Positions 8,277 through 17,380 of a stretch of 64,000 nt of DNA are shown here, in pieces. A program made the translations under genes and the position numbers. A model generated the notes under the pieces. That model searched no databases, was not told where the DNA came from, and worked only from the letters and a program-made list of their open reading frames with translations. Numbering within the stretch: position 1 is the stretch's first letter; each line of letters begins with the position of its first letter. The stretch comes from Pacificispira sp040217575 (lineage in GTDB: Bacteria > Pseudomonadota > Alphaproteobacteria > UBA8366 > Aestuariispiraceae): positions 62,001 to 126,000 of the forward strand of contig JAVJPW010000004.1 in assembly GCA_040217575.1 (NCBI GenBank). The letters run 5' to 3'.

Positions 8277-9407
8277 ATGAGCAGTCCGACGCCTTTCCTA
8301 CTCCGCATGGGTCTTTTCATTGTTGCGGTCGCGGTGGGCTGTTTTCTGATCCTGCCCGCACTGGAAGATGCCTTCCTGGCGAACCCTGTCATCAACGGGG
8401 TCATTCTGGGCGCGCTGGTCATTGGCGTGGCGCAGGCGTTTCGTACCGTGTCGGTCCTGTACGGGGCGACCAACTGGATCCAGCGATTCCGCGTCAGTTA
8501 CGAAGGGGGCTATCAGCTTTCCGAACAGCCCCCGCGCCTGATGGCGTCTGCGGCGACGCTTCTTTCGACCAGAAGCGCGCGCGGTCAGTTGCATATCTCG
8601 GCCGGCGGCATGCAGACGATTCTGGACGGTGTTTCCACGCGCCTGGATGAAAGCCGCGAGACGGGTCGTTACCTGGTCGGTCTGCTGGTGTTCCTTGGGC
8701 TGCTTGGAACCTTCTGGGGGCTTCTGGACACGGTGCACAGCGTCGGCGGCGTCATCGGCGACCTTGATATCGGTTCTGAAAACATCGCCGGTGCGTTCGA
8801 GGATCTGAAGCTGGGCCTGCAGACCCCGCTGGCCGGCATGGGAACGGCCTTTTCTTCCTCCCTCTTCGGGTTGGCCGGCAGCCTTGTTCTGGGCTTCCTG
8901 GCATTGCAGGCCGGTCAGGCGCAGAACCGGTTTTATACCGAAATGGAAGACTGGCTTTCCGGTCTGACGCGGCTGGGCGGCGGCGGTCTGGGTGGTGACG
9001 GCGAACAGTCTGTGCCCGCCTACATTCAGGCATTGCTGGAGCAGACGGCGGACAGCCTGGAAAACCTGCAGCGCACCATGGCACGCGGCGAAGAGAACCG
9101 GTATTCCAGCCAGCAGGACTTTGCCCAGCTGAACGAACGGCTTGGCACGCTGGTGGAAACGATGCGCACCGAACAGAGCCTGATGATGAAACTGGCCGAA
9201 GGTCAACAGAGCCTGAAGGAGGCGCTGACCGGCGCCGGCGGGTCCGACCAGAACACACTGCGTCACCTCAAGAACATCGACACCAACATTGCGCGCATGA
9301 TTGAAGAAGGCGCACGGGGCCGGGCGGAAACGGTGCAGGAACTGCGGTCCGAAATCCGCATATTGGCGCGGACGATCGCGGCACAACGGGATGGCGGCAA
9401 TGGCTGA
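8277..9407 (+). CDS. MotA/TolQ/ExbB-family proton channel protein
   Basis: 376 residues. Two hydrophobic helices at about 10-30 and 38-58, then two more at about 130-150 (YLVGLLVFLGLLGTFWGLLD) and 190-215, give the four-helix MotA/ExbB topology. The segment LKLGLQTPLAGMGTAFSSSLFGLAGSL is the conserved pore-lining part. A C-terminal cytoplasmic tail of about 140 residues is Gln- and Glu-rich and probably helical. It should form a proton channel with the MotB-like protein encoded 61 bases downstream. No flagellar genes are near, so a role in envelope mechanics or transport is more likely than motility. The family is sure; the biological role is unknown. Confidence 0.8.
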   Translation: MSSPTPFLLRMGLFIVAVAVGCFLILPALEDAFLANPVINGVILGALVIGVAQAFRTVSVLYGATNWIQRFRVSYEGGYQLSEQPPRLMASAATLLSTRSARGQLHISAGGMQTILDGVSTRLDESRETGRYLVGLLVFLGLLGTFWGLLDTVHSVGGVIGDLDIGSENIAGAFEDLKLGLQTPLAGMGTAFSSSLFGLAGSLVLGFLALQAGQAQNRFYTEMEDWLSGLTRLGGGGLGGDGEQSVPAYIQALLEQTADSLENLQRTMARGEENRYSSQQDFAQLNERLGTLVETMRTEQSLMMKLAEGQQSLKEALTGAGGSDQNTLRHLKNIDTNIARMIEEGARGRAETVQELRSEIRILARTIAAQRDGGNG

Positions 9408-9468
9408 CGGGCCGGCGGCGGATGCCCCAATGCATTCTTCTATGCCATTGATCCGGGGCGTCTGACCC

Positions 9469-10785
9469 ATGGCGCTTGCCCGACGACAGCGTACCCAGCA
9501 CGACATCTGGCCCGGTTTCGTCGATGCGCTGGCCTCGCTCTTGATGGTGATCATCTTTCTTTTGATGATCTTCGTCGTCTCGCAACTGTATCTGAACGAA
9601 GAGCTTATCGGCCGGGACCGGGCCCTGGAACGGCTTCAGGGGCGGGTCGCCGAATTGGCGGACATGCTGGCCCTGGAACGGGAATCCGCGAACGAGCTGC
9701 GCACCAATCTGGACAGCGTTCGCGAACAGCTTCGTGCCTCCCTCACCCGGCAGGATGAGCTTGAAACGACACTGTCGAACCTGCGTGGGGAAAACGCATC
9801 GCTGGCAGCAGAGCTTGCGGCCGCCGAAGCGCGCGGCGACGACCTTCTGAACCGTCTTACAATCGCCGACGATGAAAATGCACAGGTCCAGACCCGCGTT
9901 GCGGAACTGGAAGAGGAACTGGCGGAAAGCCGTGATGAGGTGAACCGACTTAATCTGGCGCGCCAAGAAGTTTCCGCAGATCTGGAAGACGCATATCGCG
10001 TCATCGCTGCAGACCAGGAACGGATCATGGCCCAGTTGGGCCAGCTTGCAGCCCTGGAAAGGGAGATCGAAGCCCTGATCGCGCTTCGCGACGAACTGCA
10101 GGGCCGCATGGCGGAAGAGGCTTTGAACCTTAGCGAAACGCAGCAGGACCTGATTGCGTCGCGTGCGGAAACGGCATTACTGAACGACCAGCTTCAGGCA
10201 CTGAACGATCAGATCGCGGAATTGAATGCCCTGCTCGAAACGTATGAGACCCGCAATGAAGCGCAACAGGCGCAGATCGTCGATCTGGGCCGGCGGCTCA
10301 ACGTGGCGCTGGCTAGCCAGGTGCAGGAACTGGCGCGCTATCGGTCGGAATTCTTTGGTCGCCTTCGGGAAATTCTGGGCGACCGCGACGACATACAGAT
10401 CGTCGGCGACCGGTTCGTTTTCCAGTCCGAAGTTCTGTTCGATCAGGGTCAGGCACTCCTGGAACCTGCCGGTCAGGTACAGTTGATTGAACTGGCCGAT
10501 GCGCTGCGGGAAATCTCCGAACGCATTCCCGATGAAATCGACTGGATCCTTCAGGTGAATGGGCACACGGACCGCATTCCGATCCAGACATTTCAGTTTC
10601 CGTCCAACTGGGAACTGTCGACTGCGCGGGCCATTTCCGTCGTCCGCTTCCTGGAAAGCCGCGGCATCCCGCCGGAACACATGTCCGCCGCCGGTTTCGC
10701 GGAATACCAACCGCTTACGACTGGTGATTCGCCGGAAGCCCTGCGCCGCAACCGTCGGATCGAACTGAAGCTGACAAACCGGTAG
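9469..10785 (+). CDS. MotB-like stator protein with long coiled coil and OmpA domain
   Basis: 438 residues. The N-terminus is a short cytoplasmic tail followed by one membrane helix (about 16-40) carrying Asp19 in WPGFVDALASLL, the position of the proton-accepting Asp of MotB. Residues about 45-300 form a long Leu/Glu/Arg-rich coiled coil with heptad character. The C-terminal 140 residues are an OmpA-like peptidoglycan-binding domain (VNGHTDRIPI, SNWELSTARAISVVRFL, NRRIEL). Flagellar MotB has only a short plug between helix and OmpA domain, so this protein would reach much further into the periplasm. It pairs with the MotA-like gene upstream. The ribokinase gene converges 9 bases away. Confidence 0.8.
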   Translation: MALARRQRTQHDIWPGFVDALASLLMVIIFLLMIFVVSQLYLNEELIGRDRALERLQGRVAELADMLALERESANELRTNLDSVREQLRASLTRQDELETTLSNLRGENASLAAELAAAEARGDDLLNRLTIADDENAQVQTRVAELEEELAESRDEVNRLNLARQEVSADLEDAYRVIAADQERIMAQLGQLAALEREIEALIALRDELQGRMAEEALNLSETQQDLIASRAETALLNDQLQALNDQIAELNALLETYETRNEAQQAQIVDLGRRLNVALASQVQELARYRSEFFGRLREILGDRDDIQIVGDRFVFQSEVLFDQGQALLEPAGQVQLIELADALREISERIPDEIDWILQVNGHTDRIPIQTFQFPSNWELSTARAISVVRFLESRGIPPEHMSAAGFAEYQPLTTGDSPEALRRNRRIELKLTNR

Positions 10786-10794
10786 ATTTCGCGC

Positions 10795-11721
10795 TTAAGC
10801 CAGTTTCCGACTGGGCGGCAGGCGTGACAGGTGATCGCGCACCTCTTCATGGTGGGGCATCGCCATTTGCGCGCCTTCACGGGTACAACTGAGGCCCGCG
10901 CCGACCGACGCCCACCGAAGGCATTCCTCTATCGGGTGACCGTGGTCCAGCGCCGCCGCCAGATTGCCGACAAAGGCGTCCCCTGCCGCAGTCGTGTCGA
11001 CCGGGGAAATCGGCAGGCCCGGCACGGACCAGCCCCCGTCCGGGCCGAAGCACAGCAGGCCGGCGCCGCCCAGCGTCTGGATGCAGGTCAGACCATAGCG
11101 GCTGGCAAGCGCGCGGGGCACGCGGGTTACCCGATCAACGTCCAGGCCAACCTCTTGAGCAACCGTCTGCCCTTCATGTTCGTTCACGACCAGAATGTCG
11201 ATGGTCTTCAGAACCGCGTCCGGTACCATTCCCGCCGGCGCGACGTTCAGGATAATGCGCGCGCCCTTTGCCTTGGCGCGGGTAATCAGTTCCCAGTTTT
11301 GCGCCGGGGAAACTTCCATCTGCAGCATCAGGACCGTATCGCGGCCAAGCAGGCTGTCCGGCACCTGATCGGCGGTCGCCAGCAGATTCGCGCCTGCGCC
11401 CACGATGATGGAGTTTTCGCCGCTTTCGTCGACCCAGATCGTCGCGCAGCCCGTGTGCTGGTTTTCCAATGCGCCCACATCGGACACATCGACGCCCTGT
11501 TCGTTCAACAGATCGAGCGCGAAGGAACCGAAATTGTCATCGCCCACCATACCGATCAGGCGCACATCGTCCCCGGCGCGGGCCGCCGCCAGGGCCTGAT
11601 TCGCGCCCTTCCCGCCCGGCGACATCATGTAATCGCTGGACAGCAGCGTTTCGCCCGGGCGCGGCAGCCGCGACACCCGCATTTCGATATCTATATTGAT
11701 CGATCCGAAGACGACAATCAC
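10795..11721 (-). CDS. rbsK: Ribokinase
   Basis: 308 residues of the PfkB sugar kinase family. The N-terminal VVFGSINIDIEMRV and SPGGKGANQALAAARAG, and the C-terminal DTTAAGDAFVGNLAAAL with its catalytic Asp and anion hole, are diagnostic. It phosphorylates D-ribose at C5 with ATP. The GTG at 11721 is preferred because GGGGGAGGA lies 8 bases upstream; an in-frame TTG at 11739 lies within that site. No ribose transporter is adjacent, so the kinase may serve ribose released by nucleoside turnover. Confidence 0.85.
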   Translation of the reverse strand: MIVVFGSINIDIEMRVSRLPRPGETLLSSDYMMSPGGKGANQALAAARAGDDVRLIGMVGDDNFGSFALDLLNEQGVDVSDVGALENQHTGCATIWVDESGENSIIVGAGANLLATADQVPDSLLGRDTVLMLQMEVSPAQNWELITRAKAKGARIILNVAPAGMVPDAVLKTIDILVVNEHEGQTVAQEVGLDVDRVTRVPRALASRYGLTCIQTLGGAGLLCFGPDGGWSVPGLPISPVDTTAAGDAFVGNLAAALDHGHPIEECLRWASVGAGLSCTREGAQMAMPHHEEVRDHLSRLPPSRKLA

Positions 11722-11850
11722 GTCCCCGTCCTCCCCCAAACTTGCACTGGTTGTGCGGTAACGCCCCTACCTGAACCGCGCCGCTAGGACTTAGCGTACT
11801 TTGAAAGCACAGGGAAGCCCAGCAGGCGCAGATTCCTGTTACCGACGTCC

Positions 11851-11878
11851 TTGCCGTACTGCCCCGGCAGGGTATACG
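11851..11878 (+). promoter_or_regulatory. Candidate sigma-70 type promoter before the aminotransferase gene
   Basis: TTGCCG and TATACG are separated by 16 bases; each matches four of six consensus positions. The predicted start would leave a leader of about 34 bases before the ATG at 11919. It is found by eye and not supported by other data. Confidence 0.4.
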
Positions 11879-11918
11879 GTCACTTTCAACATCCTATCTT
11901 GATCCAGGAAATTCCGCC

Positions 11919-13286
11919 ATGTCTGACCGCGTCAATTCCCCCGCCGCACGGGACATCAAGTTTGTCCTGCACCCCTATACGAACCTTGAAAAACACAAGG
12001 AAGCAGGCCCCCTGATCGTCGACAAGGCGTCGGGCGTCTGGGTCACGGACGATGCCGGAAACCGGTATATCGAAGGGATGGCGGGCCTTTGGTGCACATC
12101 GCTGGGGTTCGGGGAAAAACGGCTGATCGACGCTGCCATGCGTCAGATGAACGACCTGCCCTATTATCATCTGTTCACCCACAAATCGCATAATCCCGCG
12201 ATCGACCTGGCCGAACGCCTGTGCGACATGGCGCCCGGCAATATGGGAAAGGCGTTTTTCGCCAATTCTGGGTCAGAAGCGAACGATACCGCGATCAAGA
12301 TCGTCTGGTACTACAACAACGCGATCGGCCGACCGGAGAAGAAAAAGATCATTTCCCGGCTGAAGGGTTATCACGGGGTCACGGTCGCCGCCGCCAGCCT
12401 GACCGGTCTTCCGTACAACCATCAGGATTTCGACCTTCCGATCCAGAACATCCTGCATGTCGACTGCCCCCACTATTACCGTTTCGGCGAAGAGGGAGAG
12501 AGTGAAGAGGACTTCGCATCCCGAATGGCCGCATCACTGGAGGAACGTATTCTGGCCGAAGGGCCGGATACGGTTGCCGCGTTCATTGCCGAGCCGATCA
12601 TGGGTGCGGGTGGCGTAATTCTGCCGCCGAAGACCTATTTCGAAAAGGTTCAGGCGGTCCTGAAGAAATACGACATCCTGATGATCGCGGACGAGGTAAT
12701 CTGCGGATTTGGGCGCACCGGAAACATGTTCGGGTGTGAGACGTTCGACATTCAACCCGACATCGTCAGCGTGGCGAAAGCCCTGTCATCGGCCTATCTG
12801 CCGATCTCGGCCGTCCTGATTTCCGACAAGATCGGCGACGCGGTTGCCGCCAATTCCGGCAAGGTCGGGACCTTTGGTCACGGCTATACCTATTCCGGGC
12901 ACCCGGCGGCCGTGGCCGTCGCGATGGAGACGCTGGACATTTATGAGGAAAGGGACATCCTGTCCCATGTCCGGCAGGTGTCGCCGCGCCTTCAGTCCAA
13001 CCTTCGTGCCTTTAAAGACCACCCGCTGGTGGGTGAGGTCCGTGGCACCGGCCTGATCGGCGCCATTGAGTTGGTCGCAGACAAACAGACGAGGGAAAAC
13101 TTCGATCCTTCCAAGGCTGTTGCGGTACAGGTCGTGGCCGAGGCACAGAAGAACGGCGTTATCCTGCGCGCGGCACCGGGCGATGCCATCGCCTTTTCCC
13201 CGCCCCTGATCATCACTGAAGAAGAAATCGACATGATGACCGACCGCTTCGGCCAGGCGCTGGATACGGTAGCGGCGCGTCTTTGA
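11919..13286 (+). CDS. Class III aminotransferase (putrescine or omega-amino acid:pyruvate type)
   Basis: 455 residues of the PLP fold-type I class III family. Visible landmarks are GMAGLWCTSLGFG, FFANSGSEANDTAIK (phosphate binding), the KGYHGVT turn, IADEVICGFGRTG with the PLP-ring Asp, and SVAKALSSAYLPIS with the Schiff-base Lys. The sequence is close to SpuC-like polyamine:pyruvate and beta-alanine:pyruvate transaminases. The polyamine-type ABC importer 1.7 kb downstream supports an amine substrate, with hemA in between. The exact substrate cannot be read from the sequence. The ATG at 11919 gives full family length. Confidence 0.8.
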   Translation: MSDRVNSPAARDIKFVLHPYTNLEKHKEAGPLIVDKASGVWVTDDAGNRYIEGMAGLWCTSLGFGEKRLIDAAMRQMNDLPYYHLFTHKSHNPAIDLAERLCDMAPGNMGKAFFANSGSEANDTAIKIVWYYNNAIGRPEKKKIISRLKGYHGVTVAAASLTGLPYNHQDFDLPIQNILHVDCPHYYRFGEEGESEEDFASRMAASLEERILAEGPDTVAAFIAEPIMGAGGVILPPKTYFEKVQAVLKKYDILMIADEVICGFGRTGNMFGCETFDIQPDIVSVAKALSSAYLPISAVLISDKIGDAVAANSGKVGTFGHGYTYSGHPAAVAVAMETLDIYEERDILSHVRQVSPRLQSNLRAFKDHPLVGEVRGTGLIGAIELVADKQTRENFDPSKAVAVQVVAEAQKNGVILRAAPGDAIAFSPPLIITEEEIDMMTDRFGQALDTVAARL

Positions 13287-13414
13287 CCTAGCGCGACGTA
13301 CCGTCACGCCGGGAATAACGGACTAGCCCGCGCGGCGCGGCACTGCTAAATGTCTGGGTGGCGACATTAGGTCGTCCAATGGCCGGAATAAATGACAACC
13401 AGACCGGGCGGGCG

Positions 13415-14626
13415 ATGGACTACGACAGGTATTTCGAAGACGAATTGAACGCGCTTCGGGCGCGTGGCGATTATCGTATCTTCGCAGAACTGGAACGTAA
13501 GGCCGGTGATTTCCCAACCGCGCGGATGCACGAGGACGGCCAGGCGGACGACGTAACCGTTTGGTGTTCCAACGACTATCTGGGCATGGGTCAGAATGCG
13601 GAAGTCATTGCCGCAATGACGGATGCGATCCAGGCCCATGGTGCCGGCGCCGGTGGGACCCGCAACATTTCAGGCACGAACCGGTTGCATGTCCTGCTGG
13701 AACGCGAACTGGCATCCCTGCACGGGACGGAAGCGGCGCTGGTCTTTACATCCGGCTATGTCGCAAACCTGACGGTCCTGTCGACACTGGCCGGCCGGAT
13801 TCCCGGCTGCATCGTCTATTCAGATGCGAAGAACCACAATTCCATGATCGAAGGGATTCGCCAGTCCCGCGCCCCGAAACGCATTTGGAAGCATAATGAT
13901 GTCGCCGACCTGGAAAGGCTGATTCGCGAAGACGACCCGAATGTGCCGAAACTGGTGGCATTCGAAAGCGTATATTCGATGGACGGCGACATTGCCCCGA
14001 TTGCCGAGATACTGGACGTGTGCGAACGCCACAATGCACTCAGCTACCTGGACGAAGTGCATGCGGTTGGCCTGTACGGCCCGACCGGTGCCGGAGTCGC
14101 GGAGCGTGACGGGGTCATGGACCGCGTTGATATCATTCAAGGAACACTGGCCAAGGGGTTCGGTGTGATCGGCGGTTACATCGCCGGTTCCACGAAACTG
14201 ATCGACTACGCGCGATCCTTTGGCAACGCATTCATTTTCACGACCGCCCTGCCGCCCGGTGTGGCGGCCGCGGCTCGCAAAAGTATCCAGATCGTACGCA
14301 ATGCGCCGGAAATGCGTGAACGCCATCAGGAACGCGCCGCAATGCTAAAGTCCGCCCTGTCGCGGGCCGGGCTACCAGTGATGCCGTCGGAAACGCATAT
14401 CGTACCGGTTCTGGTGGGCGACCCGGTCGCCTGCCGGCGGGCGTCCGACCTTCTGATGGAACGCCACCGCATCTATGTGCAGCCCATAAATTATCCGACG
14501 GTGGAACGCGGGACGGAACGCCTGAGATTGACGCCGACACCGTTCCACGACGATTCGTCCATCGAAAGACTGGTGGATTCGCTGCTGGATGTTTGGGGTA
14601 TTTTGAACCTGCGCCGCGCTGCGTAG
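13415..14626 (+). CDS. hemA: 5-aminolevulinate synthase
   Basis: 403 residues of the alpha-oxoamine synthase family. It condenses glycine and succinyl-CoA to 5-aminolevulinate, the first step of tetrapyrrole synthesis by the Shemin route used by alphaproteobacteria. Seen are WCSNDYLGMGQ, GAGAGGTRNISGT, the EVHAVGLYGPTGAG segment and GTLAKGFGVIGGYIAG with the PLP lysine. The chosen ATG gives the usual N-terminus MDYDRYF; the frame is open to a GTG at 13358 and an ATG at 13379, which would add unconserved residues. 2-amino-3-ketobutyrate CoA ligase is the nearest alternative but the N-terminus favours HemA. Confidence 0.9.
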   Translation: MDYDRYFEDELNALRARGDYRIFAELERKAGDFPTARMHEDGQADDVTVWCSNDYLGMGQNAEVIAAMTDAIQAHGAGAGGTRNISGTNRLHVLLERELASLHGTEAALVFTSGYVANLTVLSTLAGRIPGCIVYSDAKNHNSMIEGIRQSRAPKRIWKHNDVADLERLIREDDPNVPKLVAFESVYSMDGDIAPIAEILDVCERHNALSYLDEVHAVGLYGPTGAGVAERDGVMDRVDIIQGTLAKGFGVIGGYIAGSTKLIDYARSFGNAFIFTTALPPGVAAAARKSIQIVRNAPEMRERHQERAAMLKSALSRAGLPVMPSETHIVPVLVGDPVACRRASDLLMERHRIYVQPINYPTVERGTERLRLTPTPFHDDSSIERLVDSLLDVWGILNLRRAA

Positions 14627-14998
14627 CGTCCACGACGTCGCATTCTTAACGGTAAATGGCGATTTCGTTACAAAAATAGTGGCAAAGGCATTTGCACTTC
14701 CAAATCGGTCGCGTTACGCTTCGCCAAAATTACAACGAAACTGGGGATACCCGAAAATGGGATGCACAGTTTCAATCAGGGCAGGGGCCTCGAGACAAAG
14801 GCGAAGCGATTTCGTATGAACCCCGTTCATACAGCGGATCAACTTCGCCAACTTCTTGAGGGGCAAGGCAAGCATCGGGAGACCCTTTGGTCGATACGAT
14901 CTGTCTTTGGCCGCATGATTGGACCTATCGGTTCGATCCGACCCTTGCCGAACAGGGCCCCTTGGTAATCAAGGCGGTACGGGACAAGAAGGTCGAGC
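14627..14998. other. Intergenic region upstream of the polyamine ABC operon
   Basis: 372 bases without a convincing gene. Its first 100 bases are A/T-rich compared with the surroundings and contain TTGCAC (14692-14697) and TACGCT (14715-14720) at 17-base spacing, a weak promoter candidate. A 68-codon frame at 14762-14968 has no recognisable similarity or ribosome site and is doubtful. The region probably holds the promoter and leader of the ABC operon starting at 14999. Confidence 0.5.
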
Positions 14999-16087
14999 AT
15001 GGCTGAAAGCGACTACATCGTTCGATTTGAGAACGTGCAGAAGAGTTACGACGGCGAGACGCTGGTCGTTAAAAACTTCAACATCGATATCGAACGGGGT
15101 GAGTTCCTGACCATGTTGGGCCCATCGGGGTCCGGAAAGACAACATGTCTGATGATGCTGGCCGGGTTTGAACCCGCCACACACGGCGAAATCTACCTGA
15201 ACGGCCAACCGATCAACAATGTGCCGCCGCACAAACGCGGGATCGGCATGGTCTTCCAGAATTATGCGCTGTTCCCGCATATGACCGTTGCCGAAAACCT
15301 GGCGTTTCCGCTGAAGGTACGGGGCCTGTCCTCATCCGATGTCCAGGCCAAGGTAAAGCGCGCGCTTGAGATGGTCCGCCTTCCGCAAATGGGCGGGCGC
15401 CGCCCGGCACAACTTTCCGGTGGCCAGCAGCAGCGTGTCGCCGTGGCACGAGCTTTGGTTTTCGAGCCGGACCTTGTGTTGATGGACGAACCGCTGGGTG
15501 CGCTGGACAAGAACCTGCGTGAAGAAATGCAGTATGAAATCAAGCACATCCACGAAAGCCTGGGCGTATCCGTCGTTTACGTGACGCACGATCAGTCCGA
15601 GGCGCTGACCATGTCGAACCGGATTGCCGTCTTCGATGACGGGATCGTGCAGCAGCTTGCCGCGCCGGATGTCCTCTATGAGAAGCCGGACAATGCCTTC
15701 GTTGCATCCTTCATTGGCGAAAACAACAAGCTGGTGGGAACTGTACAAGCCGTTGAGGGCGACAGCGCGACCGTAAAGCTGGATGCAAGTGGCGATGTTG
15801 TTAAGGCACTTGCAATCAATTGCGGCGGAGCCGGTGAAAAGACCCAGCTTTCCGTTCGCCCCGAACGTATCATCATTGGCGTAGACGACGCCCCCAACAA
15901 GCTGTCCGGCAAGGTCGTAGAACTGATCTATCTTGGCGACCACATCCGCTGCCGGATGGAAGTCGCGGACAGCAGTGAATTCGTGGTTAAGGTTCCCAAC
16001 AGCCATGCGCATGCCGCATTGAAGGTCGGTGAAGTCACGCCGATCGGTTGGGAAACCGACGATTGCCGGGCACTGGACTTCGCCTAA
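14999..16087 (+). CDS. potA: Spermidine/putrescine-type ABC transporter, ATP-binding protein
   Basis: 362 residues. Walker A is GPSGSGKTT, the ABC signature LSGGQQQRVAVARAL, Walker B LVLMDEPLGALD and the switch His follows in YVTHDQSEAL. The C-terminal 120 residues form the TOBE/MOP-like regulatory domain of PotA-type ATPases (SVRPERIIIG, KVVELIYLGDHIRCRMEV). It energises import through the permeases encoded downstream. The gene opens a four-gene cluster of ATPase, binding protein and two permeases in the same direction. The likely substrate is a polyamine or related cation, inferred from family and the amine transaminase nearby. Confidence 0.9.
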   Translation: MAESDYIVRFENVQKSYDGETLVVKNFNIDIERGEFLTMLGPSGSGKTTCLMMLAGFEPATHGEIYLNGQPINNVPPHKRGIGMVFQNYALFPHMTVAENLAFPLKVRGLSSSDVQAKVKRALEMVRLPQMGGRRPAQLSGGQQQRVAVARALVFEPDLVLMDEPLGALDKNLREEMQYEIKHIHESLGVSVVYVTHDQSEALTMSNRIAVFDDGIVQQLAAPDVLYEKPDNAFVASFIGENNKLVGTVQAVEGDSATVKLDASGDVVKALAINCGGAGEKTQLSVRPERIIIGVDDAPNKLSGKVVELIYLGDHIRCRMEVADSSEFVVKVPNSHAHAALKVGEVTPIGWETDDCRALDFA

Positions 16088-16193
16088 CGCGATTCCAGCG
16101 CCGCCGGTTATCGGCATCGTTCCGCCCGAAGCGGTGCCGACCCCGAAAATTTCGGGCGACGTTTAGTGAGTTTGAACCAACAGGGAGAATACG

Positions 16194-17297
16194 ATGAAGC
16201 CCGTAACACTGTTCGCCACCGCGGCTGCAGCATCCATGCTGTTCGCATCGGCGGCCAAGGCTGAAGATATGACAATCGTTTCCTGGGGTGGCGCCTATTC
16301 CGCGTCCCAGGATGCGGCATATCACCAGCCGTACATGGAAATGAACCCGGACGTGAACATCATCAACGACGAAAGCTCTGCTGAAGCGGTCGCGAAACTG
16401 CGCGCCATGGCTGAAGCCGGCAATGTCACATGGGATGTTGTCGACGTCGTTGCGGCGGACGCGATCCGCCTTTGCGATGAGGGTCTGGCGCTTGAAATCG
16501 ATCCGGATACGCAGTTGGCCCCGGCACCGGACGGTACGCCTGCGTCCGAAGACTTCGGTGAGCTTCTTGTTTCGCCGTGCTTCATTCCGCAGATCGTCTA
16601 CTCGACGACCTTCGGCTACCGCACGGACGTCGCCGAATGGAACGGCAACACGCCGTCCAGCGTTTGCGACATTTTCGACACGGAAACCTTCCCGGGTCGC
16701 CGCAGCCTGGAATCCCGCCCGATCAACAACGTCGAGTGGGCCCTGTTGTGTGACGGCGTCGCACCGGAAGACGTCTATGACGTTCTGGGCACGGAAGAAG
16801 GCGTGAAACAGGCGCTCGCCAAGCTGGACACGATCCGCGACGACATCATCTGGTGGTCGGCCGGTGCGGAAACCCCGCAGCGTCTGGCGGATGGCGAAGT
16901 CGTCATCGGCTCCACCTACAACGGTCGCCTTTTCGCGCTGATCGAAGAGCAGAACCAGCCGGTGGACATGCTTTGGGACTGGCAGGTCTTTGACCTGGAC
17001 GGCTGGATCATCCCGGCCGGCCTGACGCCGGAACGCGAAGCCCGTGCACTGGACTACATCTACTTCGCAACGGACACGCAGCGTCTTGCAGACCAGGCGA
17101 AGTACATCTCCTACGGTCCGGCACGTGCCTCTTCGGCGCCGCTGGTTGGTCAGCACGCGGAACTGGGCATCGACATGGCTCCGCACATGCCGACGGACCC
17201 GAACAACTCGCAGACGACCCTGCTCTATAACTATGAGTTCTGGGCCGACAACCGCGACGACATCGACGCTCAGTGGCAGGCCTGGCTGGCCCAGTAA
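16194..17297 (+). CDS. potD: Periplasmic polyamine-type substrate-binding protein
   Basis: 367 residues with a signal peptide (MKPVTLFATAAAASMLFASAAKA, cleavage near residue 23) and a mature start EDMTIVSWGGAYS typical of PotD/PotF-like proteins. Acidic and aromatic residues such as VDVVAADA, FGYRTDVAEW and WWSAGAETPQ are placed as in polyamine-binding proteins. It captures ligand in the periplasm for the PotBC permease. It lies 106 bases after potA and is followed by a strong hairpin before potB, which would allow higher expression than the permeases. Related proteins bind other ligands, so the specificity is inferred. Confidence 0.85.
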   Translation: MKPVTLFATAAAASMLFASAAKAEDMTIVSWGGAYSASQDAAYHQPYMEMNPDVNIINDESSAEAVAKLRAMAEAGNVTWDVVDVVAADAIRLCDEGLALEIDPDTQLAPAPDGTPASEDFGELLVSPCFIPQIVYSTTFGYRTDVAEWNGNTPSSVCDIFDTETFPGRRSLESRPINNVEWALLCDGVAPEDVYDVLGTEEGVKQALAKLDTIRDDIIWWSAGAETPQRLADGEVVIGSTYNGRLFALIEEQNQPVDMLWDWQVFDLDGWIIPAGLTPEREARALDYIYFATDTQRLADQAKYISYGPARASSAPLVGQHAELGIDMAPHMPTDPNNSQTTLLYNYEFWADNRDDIDAQWQAWLAQ

Positions 17298-17315
17298 GCG
17301 TCTTCGGTATCCCGG

Positions 17316-17344
17316 GGGCCGGTTTCGGCCGGCCCTCGGATTTT
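17316..17344 (+). terminator. Hairpin between binding-protein and permease genes
   Basis: GGGCCGG pairs perfectly with CCGGCCC across TTTCGG, followed after five bases by TTTT. It sits 19 bases after the stop of the binding-protein gene. A partial terminator or mRNA-stabilising structure at this position is common in ABC importer operons and raises binding-protein output relative to permeases. Confidence 0.6.
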
Positions 17345-17380
17345 GTCCATTTCTTGTAAGAGTTTGGAAAGCGAAGCAGG

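Noticed and set aside
8277..10785. Zorya anti-phage system
   Set aside because: The MotA/MotB-like pair recalls ZorA/ZorB, but no ZorC, ZorD or ZorE gene follows; the neighbours are ribokinase and suhB.
14762..14968. Small gene of 68 codons upstream of potA
   Set aside because: No ribosome site, no recognisable motif, and another frame overlaps its end; kept as intergenic.
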